A stretch of 64,000 nt of DNA. It comes from an uncultured Pedobacter sp. (GTDB taxonomy: Bacteria > Bacteroidota > Bacteroidia > Sphingobacteriales > Sphingobacteriaceae). The stretch is taken from positions 124,001-188,000 of the forward strand of contig NZ_CAMLIG010000005.1 of NCBI RefSeq assembly GCF_946480185.1, given 5' to 3'. Within the stretch, counting starts at the first letter, position 1. Every line of letters starts with the position of its first letter. The notes under the pieces were generated by a model that saw nothing but the letters and a program-made list of their open reading frames with translations, searched no databases and was not told the DNA's origin. The position numbers and the translations under genes were made by a program. Below are positions 51,809 to 60,170 of the stretch, piece after piece.

Positions 51809-51828
51809 TGTGCAAATCGTGTGCAAAT
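51809..51828 (+). promoter_or_regulatory. Right arm-type integrase sites: TGTGCAAAT pair
   Basis: TGTGCAAAT occurs at 51809-51817 and 51820-51828, starting 11 bases apart, in the same orientation and with the same spacing as the left pair at 15026-15047. The pair lies 45 bases inside attR. Confidence 0.7.
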
Positions 51829-51833
51829 AAAAA

Positions 51834-51856
51834 AGCCTCACTTTTTGAGTGAGGCT
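51834..51856 (-). terminator. Element-borne replacement terminator for tRNA-Asn
   Basis: AGCCTCAC (51834-51841), a seven-base loop and GTGAGGCT (51849-51856) form a perfect eight-pair hairpin. On the minus strand, the direction of the tRNA, it is followed by a run of six Ts. It lies 18 bases past the tRNA 3' end. The displaced native terminator at 14832-14861 begins with the same AAAAAAGCCTCAC. Confidence 0.88.
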
Positions 51857-51873
51857 AAATGCTTGATTTTAAA

Positions 51874-51919
51874 GCTCCCAAGCCTGGGCTCGAACCAGGG
51901 ACCCTCTGATTAACAGTCA
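51874..51919. repeat. attR: 46-bp direct repeat overlapping the intact tRNA-Asn
   Basis: Identical over 46 bases to 14865-14910. It covers the 3' part of tRNA-Asn from the anticodon loop region to one base beyond the discriminator, so integration leaves the tRNA sequence unchanged. Confidence 0.95.
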
Positions 51920-51948
51920 GATGCTCTAACCAGCTGAGCTACTTAGGA
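51875..51948 (-). tRNA. tRNA-Asn (GTT anticodon)
   Basis: The minus strand starts TCCTAAGTAGCTCAGCTGG and folds into a full cloverleaf. The seven-pair acceptor is TCCTAAG with CTTGGGA (one T-G pair), the D arm has GGTTAGAG, and the anticodon stem TCTGA/TCAGA carries loop CTGTTAA with anticodon GTT. The T arm has GGTTCGAGC, and the discriminator is G. CCA is not encoded. The 5' half belongs to the chromosome and the 3' half lies in the att core of the element. Confidence 0.97.
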
Positions 51949-52048
51949 GTTTCTGGTGAGTTCAAAAGCATTAACACTTATGCCCTTTCGGGAGTGCAAT
52001 GTTCGGTATTTTAAATTAAATATGCAATCTTTGTAAAAAAATAAATTT

Positions 52049-52963
52049 ATGAGCTTAGTTGTAATAGGCACAGTGGCTTTTGATGCCATTGAAACACCTT
52101 TTGGAAAAACAGATAAAATTGTGGGCGGAGCTGCAACTTATGCAAGTTTGGCTGCATCTTATCTTTATAATAAAACAAAAATTGTTGCTGTTGTTGGCGA
52201 TGATTTTCCTAAAGAAGACATCAAAGAAATTGAAAACCACGGAATTGACGTAGAAGGACTACAAATAAAAACAGGTGAAAAATCTTTCTTTTGGGCGGGC
52301 AAGTATCATAACGATATGAACAGCAGAGATACGCTTGTTACTGAATTAAATGTTTTGGCCGATTTTGATCCAATTATACCAGAATCATATCAAGATTGCG
52401 AATATTTAATGTTGGGCAATCTTACACCTCAAGTTCAACAAACCGTTATCAAGAGAATGCATAGGCGTCCAAAGCTGATTGTTATGGATACCATGAATTT
52501 TTGGATGGATATAGCAATGGATGACTTATTGCAGACCATTAAAATGGTGGATGTATTAACTATTAATGATGCTGAAGCTCGTCAGCTTTCTGGCGAATAC
52601 TCACTGGTTAAAGCTGCTAAGAAAATCTTAGAGTTGGGGCCAAAATATTTAATCATTAAAAAAGGAGAACATGGCGCATTACTTTTTCATGGCGATCAAA
52701 TTTTTTCAGCACCAGCCCTTCCTCTTGCAGAAGTATTTGACCCAACCGGAGCAGGAGATACTTTTGCTGGCGGATTTATTGGCTACCTTGCAAAAGTAGG
52801 AACCATCAATTTTTCGAATATGAAAAATGCCATAATTTTCGGTTCTGCGTTGGCTTCTTTCTGCGTAGAGAAATTCGGAACAGAAAAAATTAAACACCTA
52901 AGTCAAGACGAAATAGAGGCTAGAGTAAAAGAGTTTGTAAGCCTAAGCAGTTTTATTATATAA
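52049..52963 (+). CDS. PfkB-family carbohydrate kinase
   Basis: 304 residues of the ribokinase-like fold. N-terminal VVIGTVAFDAIETPFGK with GGAATYASLAA (sugar-binding GG motif, ~31-41), the central VVGDDFPK, and the C-terminal signature DPTGAGDTFAGGFIGYLA with the catalytic Asp. The family phosphorylates sugars or nucleosides; the substrate is not evident. In Bacteroidota this gene is usually a stand-alone 'sugar kinase'. It is the first chromosomal gene right of the element and starts 100 bases past the tRNA-Asn. Confidence 0.92.
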   Translation: MSLVVIGTVAFDAIETPFGKTDKIVGGAATYASLAASYLYNKTKIVAVVGDDFPKEDIKEIENHGIDVEGLQIKTGEKSFFWAGKYHNDMNSRDTLVTELNVLADFDPIIPESYQDCEYLMLGNLTPQVQQTVIKRMHRRPKLIVMDTMNFWMDIAMDDLLQTIKMVDVLTINDAEARQLSGEYSLVKAAKKILELGPKYLIIKKGEHGALLFHGDQIFSAPALPLAEVFDPTGAGDTFAGGFIGYLAKVGTINFSNMKNAIIFGSALASFCVEKFGTEKIKHLSQDEIEARVKEFVSLSSFII

Positions 52964-53110
52964 AGCAAAACAAGATAAAGCATAGAATCCTGCTGGACAA
53001 TGTTCCGTCAGGATTTTATTTTTTCGTTAAAGCTAATTTTAATTAAAAACAACCTATATTTAATCTTCTACATCAGGGCATATAAATCTTTCATAAAAAA
53101 CATTTTTTGT

Positions 53111-55354
53111 ATGAGCAAGTTTTTTAGGCATAAAATACAGGTGTTTCTTTCTGCCATTTGCGTCATAATTTTTATGTTAAATGCCTATCAATGTACCGCA
53201 TACACAAAAACAAATACGCCAATAAAGCTTCAGTTGAAATGGCGTAATCAATTTCAATTTGCTGGCTACTATGCTGCAAAAATTAAAGGTTACTACGCAG
53301 ACAAGGGCTTAGATGTAACCATATTGCCTGGCGGACCCGGAATATCTCCGGTAGATAATGTAATTAGTGGCAAGGCCGACTTTGGTGTGTTTGACCCAGG
53401 AATTCTACTAAAAGAACATACCGGTAAGCCTTTAGTAGTTTTAGCTACAATTATGCAGTCTTCTGGCTATTGCATCATCAGTTTAAAAAGCAAAAATATC
53501 TTGAAACCTTCGGACTTAGTTGGAAAAAAAGTTCTGGTAGAACGTAATCAGGGATGGAGCGTATTTAAAGCTATTTTATTAAAAGAAGGTATAAGTTTAG
53601 ATAATATTCAAATCATAGATCGGAAAAAGGATTCTGAAGAAATCCTAAACAATCAAGCCGACGCTGTAGTTACTTACATTGCTTCGCAACCTCAAAGAAT
53701 AACATCAATGGGTTACCAGATCAACATCATGCGACCAGAAGAATATGGTGTTGATTTTTATGGAGATATTTTATTTACAACGCGAGAAGTTGCTTATAAA
53801 GACACAAAGAGAACCGACGATTTTATTGAAGCATCTTTAAAAGGCTGGAAATATGCTTTATCTCATCAAGATGAGCTGATTGATTATATACTCACTTTGC
53901 CAGATGTTAAAGCTTACGGTGTAACCCGAGAAGAACTAAAATATGAAGCGAGGGAAATCGAAAAATTAATTATGCCTCAACTTGTGGAAATTGGACACAG
54001 CAATTTAGGCCGGTGGCAATATATGCTAACTCTTTTCCAAAAGTTAGGCATTGCTGATAAAGAGTTCTCGCTTAAAAATTTTCTTTATGATTCTGAACAA
54101 AACACATATTCCCGCTGGCTGCTACCAATAATATATGTATTAATTATAATTCTGATAGGTATTGTTATCGTGATGCTTATTAACCTACAGCTGAGAAAAA
54201 GCGTAGCCATTAAAACTGCGGAATTGAGAACTGAAATTGAACAACGAAAGCTTGCAGAGCAATTGGCAAATGAAAGTAAGGAACAAATTGAATTAATTTT
54301 AAACAGCTCAAACATTGGTTTATGGGACATAGAGTTAGCTGAAAACAAAACAAGTTTTAATCAACAGTTTAAAGAAATTTTAGGCTATCCAAAATCGTAT
54401 AATTTTAGCGAGGAAGATTTTTTCAAAAAGATTCATCCTGAGGATCTCTCGAGTGCGCAAAAAATATTTACTCCTCTACAAGAAAACACCACTTTAAATA
54501 AAATGGTTCAGTTTAGGCTGGAAGATGCAAAGGGGGAATACATCCACGTTTTATCATCATCAAAATTATTGTTTGATAACGATAAACCTTTTAAAACATC
54601 GGGCGTATTGCTAAGCATTAATGAATTAAAACAAAAAGAATCAGAGATTTTAAAAGTTTCGGAAGAATTGGTTAGGCGAAATAACGAATTAAAAAAATTC
54701 GCCTACATTACTTCTCACAACCTCCGTGGGCCGGTAGTTAATATTTCTGCCTTATCAGAAATGGTTAACACGACTGCACTGGACGTGGAAAATGCTTTGA
54801 TTTTTGAAAAAATCAAGGAATCAATTTACAAATTAGAAAATACCTTGGATGACCTTATTGAGGTGGTTTCGCAGGAGAAAGTGCATAATCACAATATCGT
54901 AAAATTTAATATCGAAGAGCAGATAAATTCAGTAATCCATGCTATCGAAAATCAAATTAAAGAATCGGGAATCACTTTTAATTTCGATTTACAGGTAACC
55001 GAAATTGCCTATCCTAAACATTATTTTGAAAGCATTATTCTTAATTTAATTACCAATGCAATTAAATACAGATCGCCGTCACGCTTACCTGTTGTTCATA
55101 TAAAAAGTTTCGCAAAAGATGAATACATTGTCTTAAAATTTTCTGACAACGGAATAGGGATAGATCTATCAAAAAATAAATCTAAAATATTCGGTCTTTA
55201 CCAGCGTTTTAATACCGAAATAAAGGGAAAGGGAATTGGGTTATTTATCATAAAATCACACATCGATTCACTAAACGGAAAAATTGAAGTGGATAGTGTT
55301 TTAGGTGAAGGCACAACTTTTACGATATCTTTTCAAAAAACAAAAAGTACATAA
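53111..55354 (+). CDS. Hybrid sensor: NMT1/THI5-type periplasmic binding domain fused to histidine kinase
   Basis: About 747 residues from ATG 53111 (MSKFFRHK), giving a signal-anchor helix at ~8-28; an upstream start at 53000 would lengthen it unnaturally. A periplasmic solute-binding domain of the NMT1/THI5 (SsuA-like) type covers ~35-300 (LQLKWRNQFQFAGYYAA, ILPGGPG). A membrane helix spans ~333-357, then a PAS-like domain (~400-510). The kinase core has His536 in FAYITSHNLRGPVV, the N box LITNAIKYRSPSR, the G1 box FSDNGIGIDL and the G2 box GKGIGLFIIKS. It probably senses a small ligand directly. No receiver domain is attached; a stand-alone receiver is nearby. Confidence 0.9.
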   Translation: MSKFFRHKIQVFLSAICVIIFMLNAYQCTAYTKTNTPIKLQLKWRNQFQFAGYYAAKIKGYYADKGLDVTILPGGPGISPVDNVISGKADFGVFDPGILLKEHTGKPLVVLATIMQSSGYCIISLKSKNILKPSDLVGKKVLVERNQGWSVFKAILLKEGISLDNIQIIDRKKDSEEILNNQADAVVTYIASQPQRITSMGYQINIMRPEEYGVDFYGDILFTTREVAYKDTKRTDDFIEASLKGWKYALSHQDELIDYILTLPDVKAYGVTREELKYEAREIEKLIMPQLVEIGHSNLGRWQYMLTLFQKLGIADKEFSLKNFLYDSEQNTYSRWLLPIIYVLIIILIGIVIVMLINLQLRKSVAIKTAELRTEIEQRKLAEQLANESKEQIELILNSSNIGLWDIELAENKTSFNQQFKEILGYPKSYNFSEEDFFKKIHPEDLSSAQKIFTPLQENTTLNKMVQFRLEDAKGEYIHVLSSSKLLFDNDKPFKTSGVLLSINELKQKESEILKVSEELVRRNNELKKFAYITSHNLRGPVVNISALSEMVNTTALDVENALIFEKIKESIYKLENTLDDLIEVVSQEKVHNHNIVKFNIEEQINSVIHAIENQIKESGITFNFDLQVTEIAYPKHYFESIILNLITNAIKYRSPSRLPVVHIKSFAKDEYIVLKFSDNGIGIDLSKNKSKIFGLYQRFNTEIKGKGIGLFIIKSHIDSLNGKIEVDSVLGEGTTFTISFQKTKST

Positions 55355-55443
55355 ATTAAGCTTAGCTAATATAAATTTTAAGAGACAACAGTAGGTGTTT
55401 AAACTCTTAATATTTGACTAGATTTGCATTTAAATATCCGAAA

Positions 55444-56028
55444 ATGAAAAAATATTTATTGCTGCTAACGCTTATTTGCGCTCTATTTGCATTTACCCAA
55501 CCGGCGGAGGTTTATAAGATTGACCTAAAGCGTTCTAAAGTTGAGTGGACCGGCAGAAAAGTCACCGGTTTTCATACAGGACAAATAAAAGTATCTTCTG
55601 GGCAATTAAATATTATCAATAGCAAAATTGCCGGAGGGACGATAAAAATTGACATGAATAGCATTAGCTGTACTGACTTAAAAGGTTCTGATGCGTTAAA
55701 ACTTTTAGGGCAATTAAAATCTGATGATTTCTTCAGTACAGACAATAATCCTTTTTCAACATTTATCATTACAAAAGTTGAATATCAGGGAGAAGATAAA
55801 GCTATAATAACAGGTAATTTAATTATTAAAGGGGTTTCTAACACGTTAACTTTCCCGGCAATTATTAAACATAAAAACGGAATTGTAGTGGCGGTGGCTA
55901 CGGAAGTAAAGGTGGACAGAACAAAATATGGAATTAAATATGGTTCCAAAAGCTTTATCGCCGACCTTGGCGACAAGGCCATTTCCAACGATTTTGAGCT
56001 GGATATCACAATTGTTGCTAAAAAATAA
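55444..56028 (+). CDS. YceI-family lipid/isoprenoid-binding protein
   Basis: About 194 residues from the ATG at 55444. A signal peptide (KKYLLLLTLICALFAFTQ) precedes an eight-stranded barrel with family landmarks: VEWTGRKVTGFHTGQIKV, GGTIKIDMNSI, LKSDDFF and a C-terminal KAISNDFELDITIVA. YceI proteins are periplasmic barrels that bind polyisoprenoids or fatty acids. The 3' end of the gene, including the stop, is part of a tandem duplication (56014-56137). Confidence 0.93.
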   Translation: MKKYLLLLTLICALFAFTQPAEVYKIDLKRSKVEWTGRKVTGFHTGQIKVSSGQLNIINSKIAGGTIKIDMNSISCTDLKGSDALKLLGQLKSDDFFSTDNNPFSTFIITKVEYQGEDKAIITGNLIIKGVSNTLTFPAIIKHKNGIVVAVATEVKVDRTKYGIKYGSKSFIADLGDKAISNDFELDITIVAKK

Positions 56029-56137
56029 TTTCGTTACATCAAACAAATACTAAAAACCATTGTTAACCGTTACGTGTTGCTAAAAAATAATTTCGTTACA
56101 TCAAACAAATACTAAAAACCATTGTTATTCGTTACGA
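56014..56137 (+). repeat. 62-bp tandem duplication at the end of the YceI gene
   Basis: The 62 bases from 56014 (starting GTTGCTAAAAAATAATTTCG), covering the last codons and stop of the YceI gene, are repeated at 56076-56137 with only a few mismatches (AAC versus TTA near GTTxxxCGTTACG). The second copy lies wholly outside the gene. The rest of 56138-56291 shows no gene. Confidence 0.93.
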
Positions 56138-56291
56138 TTAACTGTTTTGTAACATTAATACTATTAGGTGTTTTTTTAACCAATTAGGCTTATTAATTGT
56201 TAAACAAAAAATTGTTTCTATTACAAGAGAAAAGTTAAAATAAATAAATTTCTTGTAACATAGCCAGATTGAACGCCGTATAAACAGCAAA

Positions 56292-56705
56292 ATGGACAAA
56301 GAGCTTCTACAAATTTTAATTATTGATGACGATGAAATTAACAATTTTATAGCGTCAAGATTAATTGATAAAATTCCGGTAAAAACAAAAATAAATACCC
56401 GCTTGAACGGACTGGAAGGATTAAACTATATAAAATCCAATTTAGAGAATCAAGAGAATTTACCTGACATCATTTTTTTAGATATCAATATGCCTATTAT
56501 GAACGGCTGGGAATTTTTAGAAGAGTTTGAGCAAATAAAAAATACAATCGATAAAGATGTTTACGTCAACATGCTTTCTTCATCTGTTTACAATGATGAT
56601 ATTACCAAAGCCAAAACGTATTCAACGGTAAACAGGTTTATTTCTAAGCCTTTAACGGTAGAAAAAATAAAAGAGCTTTACGTTTCTTTAAATATTATCG
56701 ATTAA
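56292..56705 (+). CDS. Stand-alone response regulator receiver (CheY-like)
   Basis: 137 residues, a single receiver domain. Acidic pocket ILIIDDDEINN (~8-18), phospho-acceptor Asp64 in FLDINMP, conserved Ser in NMLSSSVYNDD, and the Lys of FISKPLT (~124). No output domain. It belongs to the subfamily found with PAS-type hybrid kinases in Bacteroidota and is a natural partner for the sensor kinase at 53111-55354, two genes upstream. Its end overlaps the convergent metallo-hydrolase gene by 11 bases. Confidence 0.93.
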   Translation: MDKELLQILIIDDDEINNFIASRLIDKIPVKTKINTRLNGLEGLNYIKSNLENQENLPDIIFLDINMPIMNGWEFLEEFEQIKNTIDKDVYVNMLSSSVYNDDITKAKTYSTVNRFISKPLTVEKIKELYVSLNIID

Positions 56706-57471
56706 TTTCATTTATAATTATTGCATCATCTTTTAAGGTTACTTTTGCGATAGCTTTAGCCTTTGCGTGATAAAATAAACAAGTCCAATTTCCTTCAACA
56801 GCTTTTTTACCGTATTCAATTCTTAATTCCATTGCTTTTCTGCCATCTAAATCGTACTTCGCAATAAATCTACGTTGTAGCTGTTCTGGCTCTGGCACAA
56901 TGTCGGCCCCAAAGAAAATATGCTCTCCGTTTTCTTCAATATGAAAAACCTGATGAAACTCGGTATGCCCGCCGGTAACTTCATAGCTTATTTCATCATT
57001 AATCTTTCCGTCTCCCTCTAAAAAAACAACCTGTCCTGAGCGTTGTAATACGTCAAAAATTTCTGTTTTATAAGATTTTGAACTGCTGCTGTAAGCGCTT
57101 TCCCATTCTCCACTTTGTATGTAATAATCGGCATTTGGAAAACTTACTGATAAACTTCCGTCCGTGTTTTTTACCATTCCGCCACTGTGGTCAAAATGCA
57201 AATGCGACATTAAAACTTTGGTTACATCGTCAACAGCATAGCCCGCTTTTTTGATGTTTTCATGCAACACCAAATTGCCAGCTTCATCATTATATCCTAA
57301 TCCGGTATCTATTAAAATTAAATCTTTGGATGTCTCCACCAAAAATGGCTGGATGTAAACAAACAGTGAGGCCGGACGGTCGCTTGGCTTGTCAACATCA
57401 GGATTAAACGGAATAAATCTTTTGGAGGCATCTACAGAATAAGATCCTTCAAGCAAGGCTACAACTCTCAA
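56695..57471 (-). CDS. Metallo-beta-lactamase-fold hydrolase
   Basis: 258 residues, starting at a TTG (57469-57471) because no ATG is available and the N-terminal EGSYSVDASKRFIPF is typical. Metal ligands: HLHFDHSGG (~89-97), a His in GGHTEFHQVF and an Asp in FFGADI. The family includes lactonases and quorum-quenching or general thioesterase-like hydrolases; the substrate is unknown. The last residues overlap the end of the response-regulator gene on the other strand. Confidence 0.88.
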   Translation of the reverse strand: MRVVALLEGSYSVDASKRFIPFNPDVDKPSDRPASLFVYIQPFLVETSKDLILIDTGLGYNDEAGNLVLHENIKKAGYAVDDVTKVLMSHLHFDHSGGMVKNTDGSLSVSFPNADYYIQSGEWESAYSSSSKSYKTEIFDVLQRSGQVVFLEGDGKINDEISYEVTGGHTEFHQVFHIEENGEHIFFGADIVPEPEQLQRRFIAKYDLDGRKAMELRIEYGKKAVEGNWTCLFYHAKAKAIAKVTLKDDAIIINEINR

Positions 57472-57571
57472 ATCGAAAATATAAAATAAATAAAACCCGG
57501 TAAAATGCTGATTTTGTATTGCTGAACACCTACATTAAAATGTATATTTACGGGTGATTCAAAGCAAATAT

Positions 57572-59272
57572 ATGGAAAAAAGGTGGGTGACGCAGGAAAA
57601 AGCTGATGCACAATTGGTTGAAAAAATAGATGCAGAACTTAAGGTTGGCCAAACCCTTGCAAGCATGATGGTGAGGCGTGGATTAAATTCTTTGGAAGAA
57701 GCAAAAGCTTTTTTTAGGCCACAAATATCACAATTACATGACCCATTTCTGATGAAGGATATGGTTGCCGCGGTAATCAGAATCGAAGAAGCCATTGCAA
57801 ATAATGAGAAAATTTTAATCTACGGAGATTACGATGTGGACGGTACCACATCTGTGGCGCTTACATATTCATTTTTTAAACAGCTCCACCATCAAATAGA
57901 TTATTATATCCCAGATAGGTACAAAGAAGGTTACGGCATTTCCACAGAAGGAATTGATTATGCTTTTAATCATGGTTATACTTTAATTATCGCTTTAGAT
58001 TGCGGTATAAAGTCGATTGACAAGGTAGTTTACGCAAATGAGAAAAATATCGACTTCATTATTTGTGATCATCACCTTCCGGGAGATGAATTACCAAAAG
58101 CCGTTGCCGTTTTAGATCCAAAAAGAGCAGATTGCGAATATCCTTACAAAGAACTTTCGGGTTGTGGACTAGGTTTTAAACTGATACAAGCTTATGCCTT
58201 AAAAAACAATATTTCATTTAAAAATGTAGAATGCTATTTAGATTTGGTAGCGGTTAGTATTGCTTCTGATATTGTGCCAATTACTGGTGAAAACCGAATT
58301 CTGGCTTATTTTGGGCTAAAACGATTGAACGAAAACCCTTGTAACGGCTTGCAGGCTTTAAAAGAACTTTCGGGTAAAACAGATGATTTTACCATTACTG
58401 ATATTGTTTTTTCTATTGGTCCACGCATCAACGCGGCGGGTAGAATTGACGACGCTAAAAAATCCGTAAAATTACTGATTGCCAGCTCTACAGAAACTGC
58501 CGAAGATGCGAGTTTAATTGTGAATCTCAAAAACTCCGAAAGGAAAGAATTTGATGCCAATATTACCGAACAAGCTTTGGCCATGATTATAAATTCTCCA
58601 GAAATGGAAAATCGCAAATCAACTGTTGTTTATCACGAAAACTGGCACAAAGGTGTAATTGGCATCGTAGCGTCCCGCTTGACGGAAAAATATTACCGCC
58701 CAACCATTGTTCTTACGCAATCAAACGGCATGGTTTCTGGTTCTGCCCGTTCTGTTTTAGGATATGATTTATACGAAGCTTTAACCGCCTGCAGTGATTT
58801 ATTGGAGCAATATGGCGGACATAAATACGCCGCTGGCTTAACCATGAAAGTAGAAAATGTGGAGGCTTTTAGTCAGCGGTTTGAAGAGGTGGTTTGCGCA
58901 TCCATCACAGATAATCTGTTAACCCAAGGTATTGATATTGAGGATGAGATTTGTTTGAGTGAGATTGACGCCAAATTTTTTAGAATTTTAAACCAGTTTG
59001 CACCTTTTGGTCCGCAAAATATGGCACCCGTTTTTTTAAGTAGAAATGTATCTTCGTACCGGTATGGAAGTATTGTGGGCAACAACCATTTAAAAATGAC
59101 GATTAGGCAAAAGGATAGCCCTTTGTTTGATTGTATTGCCTTTGGTTGCGGCGATTATTTGGAGCAAATTAACATGGGGAAACCTTTTGATGTTTGTTAC
59201 ACCATTGAACAAAATGTGTGGAAAGATCGCAAAAGCATTCAGCTAAACATTAAAGGGATTAGAACTTATTAA
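57572..59272 (+). CDS. recJ: Single-stranded-DNA-specific exonuclease RecJ
   Basis: About 566 residues from ATG 57572 (MEKRWVTQ), preferred to the GTG at 57554. DHH-family motifs: ILIYGDYDVDGTTSVALTYS (motif I), ALDCGIKS, CDHHLPG (DHH motif III), the linker, and the DHHA1 part with SGSARSV and YGGHKYAAGLT. RecJ degrades single strands 5' to 3' in recombination, mismatch and base excision repair. Three bases separate it from lptB, so the two are co-transcribed. Confidence 0.95.
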   Translation: MEKRWVTQEKADAQLVEKIDAELKVGQTLASMMVRRGLNSLEEAKAFFRPQISQLHDPFLMKDMVAAVIRIEEAIANNEKILIYGDYDVDGTTSVALTYSFFKQLHHQIDYYIPDRYKEGYGISTEGIDYAFNHGYTLIIALDCGIKSIDKVVYANEKNIDFIICDHHLPGDELPKAVAVLDPKRADCEYPYKELSGCGLGFKLIQAYALKNNISFKNVECYLDLVAVSIASDIVPITGENRILAYFGLKRLNENPCNGLQALKELSGKTDDFTITDIVFSIGPRINAAGRIDDAKKSVKLLIASSTETAEDASLIVNLKNSERKEFDANITEQALAMIINSPEMENRKSTVVYHENWHKGVIGIVASRLTEKYYRPTIVLTQSNGMVSGSARSVLGYDLYEALTACSDLLEQYGGHKYAAGLTMKVENVEAFSQRFEEVVCASITDNLLTQGIDIEDEICLSEIDAKFFRILNQFAPFGPQNMAPVFLSRNVSSYRYGSIVGNNHLKMTIRQKDSPLFDCIAFGCGDYLEQINMGKPFDVCYTIEQNVWKDRKSIQLNIKGIRTY

Positions 59273-59275
59273 AAC

Positions 59276-60010
59276 ATGATATTAAGAGCAGAAAACCTGA
59301 TTAAAAAGTACAAACAAAGGGTGGTGGTAAACAACGTTTCCTTTCATGTTGGACAGGGTGAAATTGTGGGTTTATTAGGCCCCAACGGAGCGGGAAAAAC
59401 CACTTCATTTTATATGATTGTAGGTTTAATTCGCCCAAATGAAGGGAAGGTTTTTTTAGAAGATGAAGATATCACCAGCGACCCCATGTACAAAAGAGCG
59501 CAAAAAGGCATCGGCTATTTGGCACAGGAAGCTTCTGTTTTTAGAAAGCTAAGTGTGGAAGACAATATTTTGGCGGTGTTGGAAATGTCTGAATTATCAA
59601 AAGAGGAACAAAAAGATAAACTGGAAACTTTGATTGATGAGTTTAGTTTACACAGAGTTAGGAAAAATCGCGGAGATTTACTTTCTGGAGGGGAGCGCAG
59701 AAGAACAGAAATTGCCAGAGCATTAGCCGCCGATCCCAAATTTATTTTGTTGGATGAGCCTTTTGCAGGAGTTGACCCTATTGCGGTGGAAGAAATTCAG
59801 ATGATTGTGGCAAAGTTAAAGCACCGAAACATCGGGATTTTAATAACAGACCATAATGTTAACGAAACGCTATCTATTACAGACAGAGCTTATTTATTAA
59901 CCGAAGGAAATTTGATGTTAAGTGGTACGCCACAAGAAATTGCAAACAACGAAATGGCGAGGAAATTTTATTTGGGAGAAAGTTTTGAGTTAAAGATTAA
60001 GAAGTTTTGA
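59276..60010 (+). CDS. lptB: LPS export ABC transporter ATP-binding protein LptB
   Basis: 244 residues. ABC ATPase with Walker [18 protein letters not shown]-loop region, signature [16 protein letters not shown], Walker [14 protein letters not shown] and H-loop ITDHNV. The ERRR variant of the signature and [17 protein letters not shown] are characteristic of LptB. It powers LptFG to extract lipopolysaccharide from the inner membrane. In Bacteroidota it is commonly linked to recJ or housekeeping genes, as here. Confidence 0.95.
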   Translation: MILRAENLIKKYKQRVVVNNVSFHVGQGEIVGLLGPNGAGKTTSFYMIVGLIRPNEGKVFLEDEDITSDPMYKRAQKGIGYLAQEASVFRKLSVEDNILAVLEMSELSKEEQKDKLETLIDEFSLHRVRKNRGDLLSGGERRRTEIARALAADPKFILLDEPFAGVDPIAVEEIQMIVAKLKHRNIGILITDHNVNETLSITDRAYLLTEGNLMLSGTPQEIANNEMARKFYLGESFELKIKKF

Positions 60011-60015
60011 TTTAG

Positions 60016-60166
60016 GTGGTTAGTTTGCTAGGTTGCTGGTTGGTTAGGCTTATCAAACGTTTTAAACATATAATCTACCACGCAACTCTGATGAGCTATT
60101 TTAACCAATTCAACTAAAACACCATGCAAATCCTAACCAACGAACAAACCAACAAGCTTACCAACT
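60016..60166. repeat. Imperfect inverted repeat of GGTTGGTTAGG words
   Basis: 60016-60048 is made of GGTTNGTTAGG-like words, ending GGTTGGTTAGG. 60133-60166 starts CCTAACCAACG and continues with the complementary words. The arms are roughly 33 bases and 85 bases apart, filling the gap between lptB and the GH3 gene. It is a third example in this window of low-complexity, word-like intergenic sequence. Confidence 0.6.
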
Positions 60167-60170
60167 AAAA

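Larger units (their letters stand above)
14911..51919. mobile_element. 37-kb integrative and mobilizable element in tRNA-Asn carrying a defence island
   Basis: Perfect 46-bp repeats bound the segment, with an intact tyrosine integrase just inside the left end and an intact tRNA-Asn recreated at the right end. Transfer genes are limited to an oriT-like palindrome, MobC and a relaxase. No VirB/Tra channel, coupling protein or replication protein is visible, so mobility would rely on a helper element. Cargo includes SPARTA, an extended type III restriction operon, CBASS and several candidate defence modules. The block at 41532-50289 reads richer in GC than 20800-36500, and a dead integrase lies at 50672-51780. 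Both suggest the element is a composite. Confidence 0.93.
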
